Counted from the first letter of the stretch, positions 50,801-58,960 are shown. The stretch: DNA of 64,000 bases from Zonotrichia leucophrys gambelii (GCF_028769735.1 NC_088176.1:20273501-20337500); one strand, 5' to 3'. Notes: generated from the sequence alone by a model not told the origin. A program made the numbers and translations.

Positions 50801-53800
50801 GTCTCCACCCTTACACCACCCTCCAGACCCACATCCCCTGTAACCCCCAGTATATCGGACACACCATCCAGCACATGCCGCGCCCAGCAGTCTTCCCGGT
50901 CCCTGGCTCGGCGTATCCACAGGTGAGTTTTGGCTGTGCCTTGTTCATTTACTGTGACCTTGTGGGTTTGCTTCTGGGGGAGTATGTTGGAGTAGGGAGA
51001 GCATGGGGCTCAGAACTGTCAGGCTTGAGATCAGGTCTCTCTTTCTGCTCTCACTTGCCAGTTGGTGACACTTTGGCCCTCCAGCTCAGCATTTGCACAG
51101 TAAGGAGCCTTTTGTGGCTGTGTTTCAAGTCTCAAGAGAATATAAAATATAATACATCAGTAGTTCTTAATTTCTGTTGCTCTGTAGTTTCTCAGAAGGC
51201 ACTGGACACAAAGCTTGTTTTCTTGAGAGCTTGCAGGCTAAATAGAGACTATGCTGGGAAAGCCAAATGAAGGTTATTTTAACCTTTGCCTATTTTTGAA
51301 GGTCTTGGAGTGGTTTTCTGCAAAATGATTAGGTTTTTAAAAGGAGGAGGAGCAAGCAGATGTAATGCTCATGTGGTGCAAGTTTCCTCCTTTGCTTCCT
51401 TCAGACTGGACTTTTCAAGCTGTGGGGCTTGTGTGGGGACATGATGTTTTGATTACTTCTAAGTGGTCAGGTGAAGCAGACACGACTGTTGTGTACCTTG
51501 TGTTGCAGGGTGTCCACCCAGCATTCATAGGGGCGCAGTACCCTTACTCAGTGACTGCACCGTCCCTGGCAGCTACAGCAGTGTCCTTCCCTGGCGTGCC
51601 CGTCCCCTCCATGACGCAGATCGCCGTGCATCCCTACCACAGTGAGACGGGACTGTCGCTGTCTTCCAATGTAGCGCGTAAGTTACACCTCTGGGCTGGG
51701 GAGCACACGTTTCTTTGCTGTCTGTTAACTCTTCACCAGTGAGGGCCTGTTCCTCATTGATTCCAAATGGCACGCGGGTTCTTGCACTGGAAGGTTCTGG
51801 CCAAATGAATGCCATTTTAATGGTGTGCCTGCTCAGGGGTACTGGGATTCCCAAGGGGGCCTGATGCAGCTAGCAGAGAGAAATTTCTGTTCAGCTGAAT
51901 TTCCAGTATGAGATTGTTTTGGCCTCAAGACTAAATCGTGTTTGGAGCCCTTGTGGTCTTTCTGATTTCTAACCTGTAAAAGCTTAATTCCCGCTCTCCT
52001 TGGGCAAGGTGAGCATAGATGATCTTGAGCAAACTCATGTAATTCTGTTGGGTCAGGTGAACAGAGTAGGAAGCAGGCAGACTTCTGCTACAGAAGCACT
52101 ACTAAATGTCTTTTCCTGCCTGAAAGGGTTGGAGGCAGCCAGCGCCCAAATGTGGAACTATCAGAGATGATGGATGTTTTGTGAAGAGTCATGTCAATGG
52201 CATTTGGAATGGATGCTCATGTGTTGTGCTAGGGCTTGAGTGATGGTGAAAATCCATGAAGTAGCATGTAGCACTGGACAACAGATGTTGACTGGATTGT
52301 AGACATGCTGTCATTGCCATGGAGTTCTGCACCAGTGGGTCGTGCTTGACCCCAATCTCTGCTAATCCATCATTGCAGAGGCTGTAATATTTCTCTCCTT
52401 TCAGTGTGTTGCAACTCACCAGGTGCTGGAAGACTAGTATGTGAAAAGTACTGAAGAGTTGTGTTGATCTCCTTCATATTCAGAGTATAAGTAGAATAAT
52501 TTTAGTTATTTTTTAATCCCATATTTTGATGCTAAAAAGCTACCACAAAAGCAAATAAAACAGTCTTGAAGGCCTTAGGATCTGATAGCTGCCAGCCTTA
52601 GTCACAATCTGATGCCATGACTTTTCATTGTGAGAAACCATTTCTGTACTCCTCCAAAGAGCTATGAATCTTCCAGAAGTGCTAATTCATCCTAGAACAC
52701 TTAAAATACCAAAAGGAGAAAACAACCTCACCCTTTCCAGTTGCCATTTTTTATGGCTTCCATAAACTTATTTTGAGTCCTTACAATACTGTTTCACTGT
52801 TCCTCAAGTACAGAATCGTGGTGAGGCCTGAGCTCTGGCAATAATTTACCTCATTCTTATGAGTTATTCTCCTTGGCCAGACTTCAAACACAGTATGAAT
52901 TTTGCCCTGCTTCGTGTGTTGTTTGGCACCCTGTGTCTCCTTGGTTGAGGAGATTAGACAGGTCTTTCCTGGGAGACACATTGTTCTCAGGTGTTTAACT
53001 GTTCACTAGCAAACATGGAGGGGGAAATTAAAAGGAACTTACAGCATTGCTCAAGCTGGTGTAGTAGCATCACAGAGAAACTGTGAAATAAGGGTAGCAG
53101 TTTGCACACACCTAATGGCATCTGTGCTCTGGAGCTCTCAAGCAAACCTTGCTTTTTACTCTTTGTACCTTTCTTGAGAGGGACAGGTAAATTTGAGTCT
53201 CGTAAGAGTGCAGCTTAGTGACTCAGTGTTTACTGCTGTCCGTACAAGTTTGGGTGGCACAATGCAATGGGTTTGCATTTGAAACCTGTCATTTCCCTTG
53301 AGTTTGCTTATACTAGTTAAGTGTCTGAAGGTGACAACTTCTCAAGTCTCCCTGCTGTTTTTCCTGTTGGTACATGCTGCCAGTGTGTGCAGTGACTGTT
53401 CCTTCCAGGGATGATTGGAGGTCAGCCTCCAGTAACAGCCTTCCTGAATGGAGTGACAGCTGTCGTACAGCCCAAGTGGAAGAACCTTGCATTGTTGGAC
53501 TTGATCTTTGAGTGACTTAATTCTGTTCCTGCTCAGTAATTTTCCTAGCAGTTTCTCATCAGGTGTAGACATACACATGATTGTTTCCTTGGACAAGAAG
53601 TCAGAACCAAATATTTTATTTAATCATAGCAAATGCATTCAAATCAACATACACATTTACAAGTAAAACATGGATTTTGTGCATGTTCACGAGATACTGC
53701 AGAAGAAATGGACACACATGTTACTGACACTGTCAGGCCCACCTTGCCAACAGAATAGGGCTATTCCTGGCCCACTGTATTTCAGCTGTAAGCCTGTGGG

Positions 53801-56800
53801 TTTTGGTTGCTTTATTGTTCTTAATAGGGGAATATAACCCTACACTGGCAGGGGGCAGTCAGGTGAAGGAGATGATGTCCCAAGTAAACCACCTTTTAGG
53901 CTGCTGCTGGGTCCTAATGCTGCTGTTTTGCTCTCTTCAGTAGGCAGTGTCCATGCAGGATCAACTTTCCCAGCGATTCAGGGTGCTTCCTTGACAACTC
54001 TGTCCTCACAGCCCAACTCCCTCGTTACGGGGGGTTTTCCTGCCGAGGATGAGCAGCACAGCCAGCCCGTGAGCCCCCAGGGCCTGCACTACCTCCACTC
54101 TGCGTACCGAGTTGGTAAGGATGGCCAAGTGGGTTTCTGGAGTTCCCTGGAGAGGGATTCAGGGCAAGGCTGCAGGTTTTCGCTGTCAGTTTGGCAATTG
54201 GCTACTGCACCTGTTGGGGGTGAATGCACCTGAGGGACATGGGAAAGCAAGTTGATGATCAGATGTGGAGTCTAAAAATGAAGGCAAAGCACTGTAAGAC
54301 TGAACAATTGCTTTTCAGGACCATCAGAGCAGAAAAGAGAGCTAAGTGGGTTAAAGCTGGTATTTCAGCAGATGTAGAAAGTAGCCTGAGTAGGCCTCCA
54401 AGGATGTGACTGTGCAAGTTGTGACTATATGATAAAATGATATTTGGCTCCTTCTGCTCATGGATGGAGAGGGCATACCTCTAGTTTAATACCAGCTGAG
54501 TCTTCAGATGCACAACAGAAGTGCCCTGTGCCTCTCCAGTTATTTGCTGAAGATAGATGCAGGAGGAACTTATATGTAGTGAAGAGTGTGTATGTAATTA
54601 GCATTCCTTTCCCCGTCACACTGGTTATGAGAAAATGAGAGAGTCTGCCTGAATCGCCATTGGTACAAGGATAGCAGTCTTAAGGTTTGGGATGGAGCTT
54701 AGATTGCAGTAAGCTACTGTACTAGTAAGTAGTAAGCTACTTGTACGTACTCATGGTTCAACCCAGTGGATGCTTGATGTAGGATAAAGAATCCTCTAAA
54801 AATAAGCATAGGAAGAGAAACAGCAGGAAAATGGAAGGAAAGCTTGACTTTTTTGTTGAAAGCCAGAATAGAGAGTACTTGTTAGCTGGAAAGGTGTGCA
54901 GGTGTCTTTTAAAATATCAGTAGTACATGGCATGCCATAAAAGGTGTTTAATAATGTGAAAAAGAGAGAGGTACAGGCAGGGAAGATGGTCTGGAAGATC
55001 AGAACGTGGCACATGTTGGTATTTGAATACTGTTGAAATGGGTAGATTTGTCTGAAGAACTGTAATGGCATAAGTGAAATGTTTGCAGATTGGCAATACT
55101 GCAGCTCAGTGGTGGCCTGTTGTCTTTGCTGCAGAGCAGGTTGGTTTGGGTAGCTTCTCTGTTGCAAAATTTAGGTCAAAAGCTTTGCTTTCAGGACATC
55201 TCTTGTAGTGCAGCCTTTGGGGCTCTCTGCTTGACGCTGCTGTGGGTGCTTGAGTGCCTCTTTGCAGCTCTGGTGAGGGGTGATGGCTGTGCAGGTTTCC
55301 CAGCTTGGAGCAGCAGATCCAGATGTTTTTGCAGATAGTTCCTGTGCTGGCAGGTTCCAGGGTTGGCCTTTTGTTTCTGTCTGGAGTCTGCAGCTGTAGA
55401 ATTTCTGCTGGTGAGGGGCAGGCCAGTCAGGTTGTGTTGCAGTGAGTGAAATGCTCGACTCAGCCTTACTGGGCAGAAGTGCTCCTTGACTGTAGCTGCC
55501 CTTTCTCACAGGGATGCTGGCTCTGGAGATGCTTGGCCGAAGAGCTCACAACGACCATCCCAACAACTTCTCCCGCAGCCCGCCCTACACTGAGGATGTG
55601 AAATGGCTCCTTGGGTTAGCTGCAAAGTTAGGTAAGGCTCAGAGCAGTACTTAACAGAAATCCACTTGCTGGGATTTGGGCCATGGTGGGAACGAGCTCT
55701 TTGAGTGAAGCTTCAAAGACTGGGCGAGCCTGGTATCAGTGCCATTCCTGAGAGAAGATCCCTACTGATCTTTCGTCCTCTCATTTGTCCCATTTTTGGG
55801 TTCTGTAGGCATGCTGTTGAATTTTGAGTCACTGGATGATGTACATGAGATTGGACAGGGTTCAGAGCTTGTATCTCTTCCATTCTATAATATTGGTTCT
55901 TTCTTTTCCATTTGCACTGTATTGTAGGTATTCCTCTTAGGTATTTTTATACCTTCTGTGAAGACTTTTTATAGCAATAGGTGCTCATAACACCTATTTT
56001 CGGGAGGGTTGCTTGTTTTTACTTCCATTTTGCTCTTGTATCTTTTTTGTCAGCTCACTTTCTAAATTCTTAAGCAGTAACCTAAAAAAATCTTTACAAA
56101 CAGCCTGTTTAGTGGCACAGCTTCTGCTGCTCCTGCTGGCAGCGCTCTACCATAGGAAGTGGTAAGGAAGCTTGACTTATGTCTACAGCCTTCTTAAAGC
56201 CTGAGTGCTGAGGCATCTATGTGCTTCCTTGATGGGCAGTCAAGAAACAATGGAGAAGGTAGTGTGTTATCCTTGTCTTTCTAATAACCTTGCCACATTA
56301 ATCCTCAAGGATTAGTTTCCTTTCATATCTTCTTTAAAGAAAGGTGAATTTGGGAACACCAGTAACTGAGGTGGTACCTGGTCTCTCCTCAGACCTGATG
56401 GATATAGCAGAATCTTCTGTCCCATGAGTTTGCTAGACTGTCTCCCCCAAGCCTGCTGGAGGATGCAATACTGTGAGAAGAAGGTGCTCCAGATCCAGGT
56501 CCTTGCTGTGAAGTGTGGTTTCTTGTGTCTCTGTTACTTTAGCACTGTTGTTCTGACTTCCTCCTATGCAGGTGTAAACTACGTGCATCAGTTTTGCGTT
56601 GGTGCTGCCAAGGGGGTGCTGAGCCCTTTTGTGCTCCAGGAGATCATCATGGAAGCTCTACAGAGGCTCAACCCTGCCCATGTGCACAACCACCTGCGCA
56701 CCCCAGCCTTCCACCAGCTGGTGCAGAGGTGCCAGCAGGCCTATATGCAGGTAAAGTGTGGCTTATCTTCCTGCTTGTCAGAGCTGCCAGGCCATTGCCT

Positions 56801-58138
56801 GCCTTGGAGGTGCTGCCTGTGTGTGCATGTGCAGAGGGGAAGGGGCCTTGGGCACTGGGAGCTGAAGTGCTCCATTCCTGATGCATCCTTCTCCCTCAGC
56901 AGGGACTAGAATAGGCATCACCTGCCTATATGGGGCTGCATGCAAAGGATCTCACTGTACTGCTTCTGCCAAGGCCTTCCACCTCCTGTGCTCTTCCATG
57001 AAGGCTGGGGTGGTTGTGTTCTTCCTCACTCTGAATGCTATCTGTACCTTTTAACTTCTGAACTTTCTTTGTTTTCAAGCCTCGTATCCACCCCTGTCCC
57101 TAGCCCATCCTTTTTACTTTCTTGTTAGCAGTAGCCTGTTTTCCTTCTCATGAAGCCCTGGCATGGCTATCTGATGTGCCAGTGCTGACACCACCAATGG
57201 AGATTGCTTGGTCAGCTACCAGCACAGATATCCCTCCCAGGCTTTGCTGAAACCAGTGTTTCAGTGAGCCAGCTGGAATACCAAAGCTGCCTGTTCTTTA
57301 AAGCAGTGCAGTCAGGACACATCACATATACCTTCTTCTTGAATAAACGACCAAAGGGTGATTCTGTAGCCATATTGTCCAGGTTGGATTAGCTGTTCTG
57401 TCATCCTAGATGGTACTTTTGAGACATGACAGCTTCTTCATTTGGCCTTGAAAGCTAAGCGTGCTGGTTTTGGGCCTTGTTTGAGAAGCTGATAGAAGTG
57501 ACAATGTTAAGCCTAGAGATATTTTGTAGCAATTTAGTGTAAACTTAACTCAGCCCATGTCCCTTAGCAAAGGAGATGGGCAGTGCCCAGGCTGGGTGTA
57601 ACCTGCAGAATGGAAGGTTGTAAGGGTTGGATGCTGGTGGGGTAGAGTATTACCTGGGCCTTTAGTGCTGTACTGTGGCTCAGTGCAGTGCTCATGACAT
57701 AGAGGACACGTGCTGACGCTGCATTTTGGTGCTCTGAGGGAGCACTGCCCTTGGGTGTGCTGGGTGTAGGATACAGCACTGCTGCCTGTGAGGTACTCTT
57801 CTCTGTCAGAGCTGCCAGTCTTGGACCACTGGTGGGTAACAGGACCATTTGCTCTGGGAGCTCAACCTTGGGACTTTCACCAGCAGGGGGGCGGTGAGCA
57901 AATGCCTTAAGGCTCTTTCCCTTTTCCCATGCAGTACATCCATCATCGGCTGATCCATCTCACCCCAGCTGACTACGATGACTTTGTGAATGCCATCCGC
58001 AGCGCCAGAAGCGCCTTCTGCCTGACTCCCATGGGCATGATGCAGTTTAATGATATCCTCCAGAACCTAAAGCGCAGCAAGCAGACAAAGGAGCTGTGGC
58101 AAAGGGTCTCTCTGGAAATGACCACCTTCTCACCATGA
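5658..58138 (+). CDS. ZSWIM8: ZSWIM8, Cullin-RING E3 ligase substrate receptor (26 coding exons, complete)
   Basis: The joined exons give 1817 residues that follow the human ZSWIM8 protein, recalled from memory, end to end: the N-terminus MELMFAEWEDGERFSFEDSD, the SWIM motif CTC-x6-CAH (C178, C180, C187, H189), a disordered charged middle (about 450-760), a Ser-rich linker (1171-1190), and a conserved C-terminal part ending in TTFSP. All introns are GT-AG and all phases match. Known role: ZSWIM8 (EBAX-1 in worms, Dora in flies) is the substrate receptor of a cullin-RING ligase with elongin B/C. It recognises Argonaute loaded with a microRNA paired to a trigger RNA. Argonaute is then ubiquitinated and degraded, which exposes the microRNA to decay (target-directed microRNA degradation). 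The ATG at 5658 is chosen because it is the first in-frame ATG, it matches the human N-terminus, and it has G at -3 and +4. No frameshift or internal stop is seen. Confidence 0.97.
21196..21250 (+). mobile_element. Probable CR1 3'-end remnant
   Basis: The stretch reads like the degraded CR1 tail: AGATCTAGATTAGATGGCTT followed by AATCCCTTCCAGACCTGG. Only about 55 bases are recognisable, so the call rests on a short match to a remembered consensus. Confidence 0.45.
21639..21682 (+). repeat. 22-bp tandem duplication
   Basis: ACAAGTAGGTAT(G/A)AATC occurs twice, starting at 21639 and 21661. Local duplication in intron 1. Confidence 0.7.
22692..22750 (+). repeat. 29-bp imperfect tandem duplication
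   Basis: ACTAATTA followed by A(G/A)CAGTA and TTTTTAG occurs at 22692 and again at 22721. Intron 1. Confidence 0.6.
24211..24262 (+). repeat. 26-bp tandem duplication near exon 2
   Basis: GTGAGATAAAAGAGAAG plus a purine tail is repeated at 24211 and 24237. It ends about 75 bases upstream of the exon 2 acceptor. Purine-rich. Confidence 0.75.
24336..24489 (+). CDS. ZSWIM8: ZSWIM8 exon 2
   Basis: Residues 60-110, starting DGLVIPLVELSAKQVAF and ending FPENEEDIR across the junction. Acceptor TTTCTAG, donor GTAATA, phase 1 in and phase 2 out. Conserved pre-SWIM region of the ZSWIM4-8 family. Confidence 0.96.
24490..25669 (+). other. ZSWIM8: ZSWIM8 intron 2
   Basis: 1180 bases, GTAATA to TTGCAG. 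AT-rich; no gene, RNA or repeat family recognised. Confidence 0.85.
25670..25764 (+). CDS. ZSWIM8: ZSWIM8 exon 3
   Basis: Residues 111-142, LYSCLANGSADEFQRGEQLF to VKDPLQIG. Acceptor GTCTTGCAG, donor GTAAGG. Phases fit exons 2 and 4. Confidence 0.96.
25765..30369 (+). other. ZSWIM8: ZSWIM8 intron 3
   Basis: 4605 bases, GTAAGG to CCACAG. Holds one CR1 remnant (listed) and a T run near 29773-29785. Short ORFs on both strands show no known product. Confidence 0.85.
28345..28455 (+). mobile_element. CR1 LINE 3'-end fragment, plus orientation
   Basis: GGGGACATGATTTAGTGGTG, GTGCCAGGTTAATG, TAGATGATCCTAGGGGTCTT and TTCCAACCTCAAAGATTCT follow in order the 3' end of bird CR1 elements. They end in the typical ATTCT-type terminal repeat. 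5'-truncated, as usual for CR1. Supports an avian source. Confidence 0.85.
30370..30542 (+). CDS. ZSWIM8: ZSWIM8 exon 4 (SWIM zinc finger)
   Basis: Residues 143-200. Carries the SWIM motif CxCx6CxH as C178-T-C180 ... C187-A-H189, with the flanking CRITSCSC and VVALCLFRIHN. The SWIM fold binds one zinc ion and is named for SWI2/SNF2 and MuDR. The exon is much richer in G+C than the surrounding introns because third positions are nearly all G or C. Donor GTAGGC after Asn200. Confidence 0.97.
30543..32255 (+). other. ZSWIM8: ZSWIM8 intron 4
   Basis: 1713 bases, GTAGGC to TTCAG. The first 100 bases stay GC-rich, continuing the exon 4 spike. Nothing else recognised. Confidence 0.8.
32256..32363 (+). 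CDS. ZSWIM8: ZSWIM8 exon 5
   Basis: Residues 201-236, ASAVCLRAPVSESLSRLQRD to ISELPQQ, exactly 36 codons. This predicted helical segment just after the SWIM domain is shared with ZSWIM4/5/6. An elongin-binding BC-box has been reported for this protein family, and this is where I would look for it, but I cannot fix its limits from sequence alone. Confidence 0.96.
32364..35136 (+). other. ZSWIM8: ZSWIM8 intron 5
   Basis: 2773 bases, GTAAGT to TTTCAG. AT-rich, no feature recognised. Confidence 0.85.
35137..35218 (+). CDS. ZSWIM8: ZSWIM8 exon 6
   Basis: Residues 237-263, ILPTAQRLLDELLSSQSTAI to GAP. Acceptor TTTTCAG, donor GTAATT, 82 bases. Confidence 0.95.
35833..35953 (+). CDS. ZSWIM8: ZSWIM8 exon 7
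   Basis: Residues 264-303, DPTAGPSASDQSTWYLDEST to PTPVVFS. The acceptor is an AAG (TTTGTAAG) rather than the preferred CAG or TAG, so it is a weaker site. Donor GTAAGC. Confidence 0.94.
36286..36487 (+). CDS. ZSWIM8: ZSWIM8 exon 8
   Basis: Residues 304-371, DVNSMYLSSTEPPAAAEWAC to DQCLNYEQ. Acceptor TGTACAG, donor GTATCT. Conserved helical region of the receptor. Confidence 0.96.
37392..37567 (+). CDS. ZSWIM8: ZSWIM8 exon 9
   Basis: Residues 372-429, ITGWWYSVRTSASHSSASGH to LDPTISPQR. Acceptor CTTCTGCAG, donor GTGAGC. Confidence 0.96.
38129..38162 (+). repeat. 16-bp perfect tandem duplication
   Basis: CCATCTTTATTTAGCA occurs twice head to tail at 38129 and 38145. Intron 9. Confidence 0.8.
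38554..38607 (+). repeat. 27-bp tandem duplication
   Basis: AGCATAAAG(C/T)ATTT followed by AATAACGTATGA occurs at 38554 and 38581, with few differences. Intron 9. Confidence 0.8.
39964..40972 (+). CDS. ZSWIM8: ZSWIM8 exon 10 (large; charged disordered region)
   Basis: Residues 430-766, the largest exon (1009 nt). It starts with conserved RRDLCSQLRQWQLKV and FNWEEAYPIPG. It then becomes a variable low-complexity region with basic patches (GKRKVV, GKRR) and an acidic stretch at about 716-750. The conserved block SSEDSSLEPDLAEMSLDDSS marks it as ZSWIM8 and not ZSWIM4/5/6. Disordered regions of this kind are the fastest-changing part of the protein; several stretches differ from what I recall of human. 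Confidence 0.96.
41726..41857 (+). CDS. ZSWIM8: ZSWIM8 exon 11
   Basis: Residues 767-810, VLFACAEALYAHGYSSEACR to QPPTK, exactly 44 codons. Acceptor CTTGCAG, donor GTAGAG. Start of the conserved helical-repeat-like second half. Confidence 0.96.
42374..42553 (+). CDS. ZSWIM8: ZSWIM8 exon 12
   Basis: Residues 811-870, GKKNKVSTSKQTWMATNTLS to PPASTKALE, exactly 60 codons. Exons 11 and 12 are both phase 0 and symmetric, so skipping either would keep the frame. Confidence 0.96.
43819..44002 (+). CDS. ZSWIM8: ZSWIM8 exon 13
   Basis: Residues 871-931, VKLAYQESEIAALLKKIPLG to FDVLCTP. Acceptor CCACCAG, donor GTACTG. Confidence 0.95.
44582..44665 (+). CDS. ZSWIM8: ZSWIM8 exon 14
   Basis: Residues 932-959, GSRPPSRNWNNEMPGDEELG to AAVAAL. 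84 nt with the same entry and exit phase, so it is a frame-preserving cassette candidate. Acceptor CCTACAG, donor GTAAGA. Confidence 0.94.
45563..45687 (+). CDS. ZSWIM8: ZSWIM8 exon 15
   Basis: Residues 960-1001, GMKTTVSEAEHPLLCEGTRR to DDQSKLKK. Acceptor GGCTGCAG, donor GTGAGT. Confidence 0.96.
46916..47147 (+). CDS. ZSWIM8: ZSWIM8 exon 16
   Basis: Residues 1002-1078, ILDKLLDRESQTHKPQTLSS followed by a variable Gln/Ser/Ala-rich linker ending FVEKSTQ. The acceptor is GAAG, a weak class, but it follows a strong pyrimidine tract. Donor GTAAGA. The linker differs from human while its flanks are conserved. Confidence 0.93.
47403..47555 (+). CDS. ZSWIM8: ZSWIM8 exon 17 (NAGNAG acceptor; alternative start 47400)
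   Basis: Residues 1079-1129, ESSQRPPCEPAAEATVLKQE to KKKHTG. The acceptor is TAGCAG. Use of the CAG (exon from 47403) gives STQ-ESS, the spacing I recall in human. Use of the TAG (exon from 47400) inserts one Ala (STQ-A-ESS). Both keep the frame. Donor GTGGGA. Confidence 0.92.
47556..48486 (+). other. ZSWIM8: ZSWIM8 intron 17
   Basis: 931 bases, GTGGGA to TTGTAG. About a quarter of it is a CR1 fragment (listed). The rest is unremarkable. Confidence 0.85.
47610..47830 (+). mobile_element. CR1 LINE fragment, plus orientation, with internal deletion
   Basis: Order of matches to the bird CR1 3' region: GCTTTTTACAAGGACATG, GATTTAGATTGGACATTAGG, GAAGAAGTTCTTTATTG, GAACAGGTTGCACAGAGAAG, GATGCCCCATCCCTGGGAG, AGACCAGGTTGGATGGGACT, then a jump to the terminal CCAAACTGTTCTATGACTCT. 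The stretch that normally lies between those last two blocks is missing. It starts about 55 bases after the exon 17 donor. Confidence 0.92.
48487..48709 (+). CDS. ZSWIM8: ZSWIM8 exon 18 (RGG-like and Ser-rich linker)
   Basis: Residues 1130-1203: MASIDSSAPETTSDSSPTLS, then the RRPLRGGWATTSWGRGQ patch and two runs of five Ser near 1173-1186 before GSRRAS. This is probably a disordered, phosphorylatable linker. Donor GTAATG; retention of the short following intron would meet a TAA at once. Confidence 0.95.
48901..49190 (+). CDS. ZSWIM8: ZSWIM8 exon 19
   Basis: Residues 1204-1300, YKGRRLESHAPHVPNQPSEA to SHVSWITG, nearly identical to my memory of the human protein. Acceptor CTTCTAG, donor GTTACA (weak at positions +3 to +6). 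Confidence 0.95.
49934..50157 (+). CDS. ZSWIM8: ZSWIM8 exon 20
   Basis: Residues 1301-1375, QAMEIGSAALNILVECWDGH to LVQCKEQ. Acceptor TTCTTAG, donor GTGAGC. One of the most conserved stretches. Confidence 0.96.
50440..50922 (+). CDS. ZSWIM8: ZSWIM8 exon 21
   Basis: Residues 1376-1536, DNLMLEKACMAVEEAAKGGG, a variable Gly/Ala/Thr/Val-rich segment including VTVAAAVTAAATVMPVISVG, then FPVPGSAYPQ. Exactly 161 codons. The variable part probably forms a flexible loop. G+C is high relative to flanking introns. Confidence 0.95.
51509..51677 (+). CDS. ZSWIM8: ZSWIM8 exon 22
   Basis: Residues 1537-1592, GVHPAFIGAQYPYSVTAPSL to SLSSNVA, phase 1 out. Pro/aromatic-rich. Donor C|GTAAGT is strong. VSFPGVPVPS is slightly longer than the human form I recall. 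Confidence 0.94.
51678..53940 (+). other. ZSWIM8: ZSWIM8 intron 22
   Basis: 2263 bases, GTAAGT to CTCTTCAG. I looked for an extra exon matching the CELWGQG-type insert I recall in human at this junction and found no convincing match. Confidence 0.75.
53941..54114 (+). CDS. ZSWIM8: ZSWIM8 exon 23 (NAGNAG acceptor; alternative start 53944)
   Basis: Residues 1593-1650, ending LHYLHSAYRVG. The acceptor is CAGTAG. The first AG gives NVA-L-G-SVHAGS; the second gives NVA-R-SVHAGS, one residue shorter. Both keep the frame. Donor GTAAGG. Confidence 0.92.
55512..55631 (+). CDS. ZSWIM8: ZSWIM8 exon 24
   Basis: Residues 1651-1690, MLALEMLGRRAHNDHPNNFS to LLGLAAKL. Exactly 120 nt with the same phase in and out, so it could be skipped in frame. 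It lies in the C-terminal domain shared by ZSWIM4-8. Confidence 0.96.
56572..56750 (+). CDS. ZSWIM8: ZSWIM8 exon 25
   Basis: Residues 1691-1750, GVNYVHQFCVGAAKGVLSPF to QAYMQ. Acceptor CTATGCAG, donor GTAAAG. Confidence 0.96.
57935..58138 (+). CDS. ZSWIM8: ZSWIM8 exon 26 (last coding exon and stop)
   Basis: Residues 1751-1817, YIHHRLIHLTPADYDDFVNA to EMTTFSP, then TGA at 58136-58138. Acceptor CCATGCAG. The C-terminus is nearly invariant relative to human. Confidence 0.97.
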   Translation, partial: YIHHRLIHLTPADYDDFVNAIRSARSAFCLTPMGMMQFNDILQNLKRSKQTKELWQRVSLEMTTFSP

Positions 58139-58960
58139 CATCAGGTGGAGCTCCACGGACACACAACCCTTTGCCCAACATAGTTGTAGTTCCATTTACA
58201 CCATCCTTCCTTCTGGTGTCTTTTTTATTTTAGTTTTAACTTGTTGGAAACCACTGATCTGATGTATTTATACCATGACATTCCTCTCCAGCACTGTTGC
58301 GTGTTGGCGCTCTGCTTTGCTCGCTCTTCCTCCTCCTTCTCAGGGGGCTGCAGGCTTGAGAAGCATCAGGAAATGAGAAGGAAGTTGAGCTGGCTGCCCT
58401 GTGGTGTAGTCACTGCTTTTCTCCCTGAGCCCCGGAGGCTGTCCTGCGAGCAGTTTGCAGTGTGATTGCGCACATGTTAGAGGGGTTGGGGATTCTGTCT
58501 GAAATATTTATTTTAGCATTTATAAATATGTAAACTTTTTTTTTTTTTGTATGAGCTTCTCTTACTCCACACACCATCTCCTTTTGGAGAGTGGCTGGAA
58601 CTGCTGTGCACAGCAAGTGCTTCCTCCATCCCTTTCAGCAACTCCTGGTGAGAGAAGCTGAGACTGGAGTAGCAGGGCCAGGGCCACCTCTGCAGCTTTC
58701 TGCTGCAGCTGAGGACAGAGGCTGGAGCTCGGGCAGTGAGTCCTTGACTGCACTGAGCTGCCTGGAGACTGCCAGAAGTGCTTGAGCTCTTTCTCAGGAG
58801 CGTCCCTCACTGGGCACTGCTGGCTCATGGAATGTTTTGATCCTGGTTGTTCCAAGTTGTACAATCCTGTTTCTTTTGGCTGGGGTATTACTCTCCTGTA
58901 ATCACTTTCTTATCCCTCGTCTCTTCTCGTTTCCTGATTAAACACTTGTTTTCTTAGACT
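58139..58960 (+). other. ZSWIM8: ZSWIM8 3' untranslated region
   Basis: Runs from the stop codon to just beyond the ATTAAA hexamer. It contains AT-rich ATTTA elements at about 58505-58530 and a T run near 58536-58550. I see no ORF of note. The exact cleavage site is estimated. Confidence 0.8.
58937..58942 (+). terminator. ZSWIM8: Polyadenylation signal ATTAAA
   Basis: ATTAAA is the commonest natural variant of AATAAA. It is followed within 40 bases by T-rich and CT-rich DNA. It is the clearest signal downstream of the stop codon and sets a 3' UTR of about 820 nt. Confidence 0.75.

Larger units (their letters stand above)
49191..51508 (+). other. ZSWIM8: ZSWIM8 introns 19-21 (around exons 20 and 21)
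   Basis: Introns 19 (49191-49933), 20 (50158-50439) and 21 (50923-51508). No repeats or nested genes recognised. Confidence 0.85.
54115..57934 (+). other. ZSWIM8: ZSWIM8 introns 23-25 (around exons 24 and 25)
   Basis: Introns 23 (54115-55511), 24 (55632-56571) and 25 (56751-57934). A GC-richer patch at about 55085-55450 in intron 23 has no recognised content. A short GTAAG/TACTT inverted-repeat-like stretch lies near 54711-54750. Confidence 0.8.
4700..58960 (+). other. ZSWIM8: ZSWIM8 gene span (approximate transcript limits)
   Basis: The 5' limit is an estimate: the CpG-island core with ETS-like and YY1-like sites lies at 4690-4775, and there is no TATA box. The 3' limit is set by the ATTAAA hexamer at 58937-58942. 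The span of about 54 kb is more than three times the roughly 16 kb I recall for the human gene, mostly because of the 18.5-kb first intron. Transcription start and end need RNA data. Confidence 0.75.
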
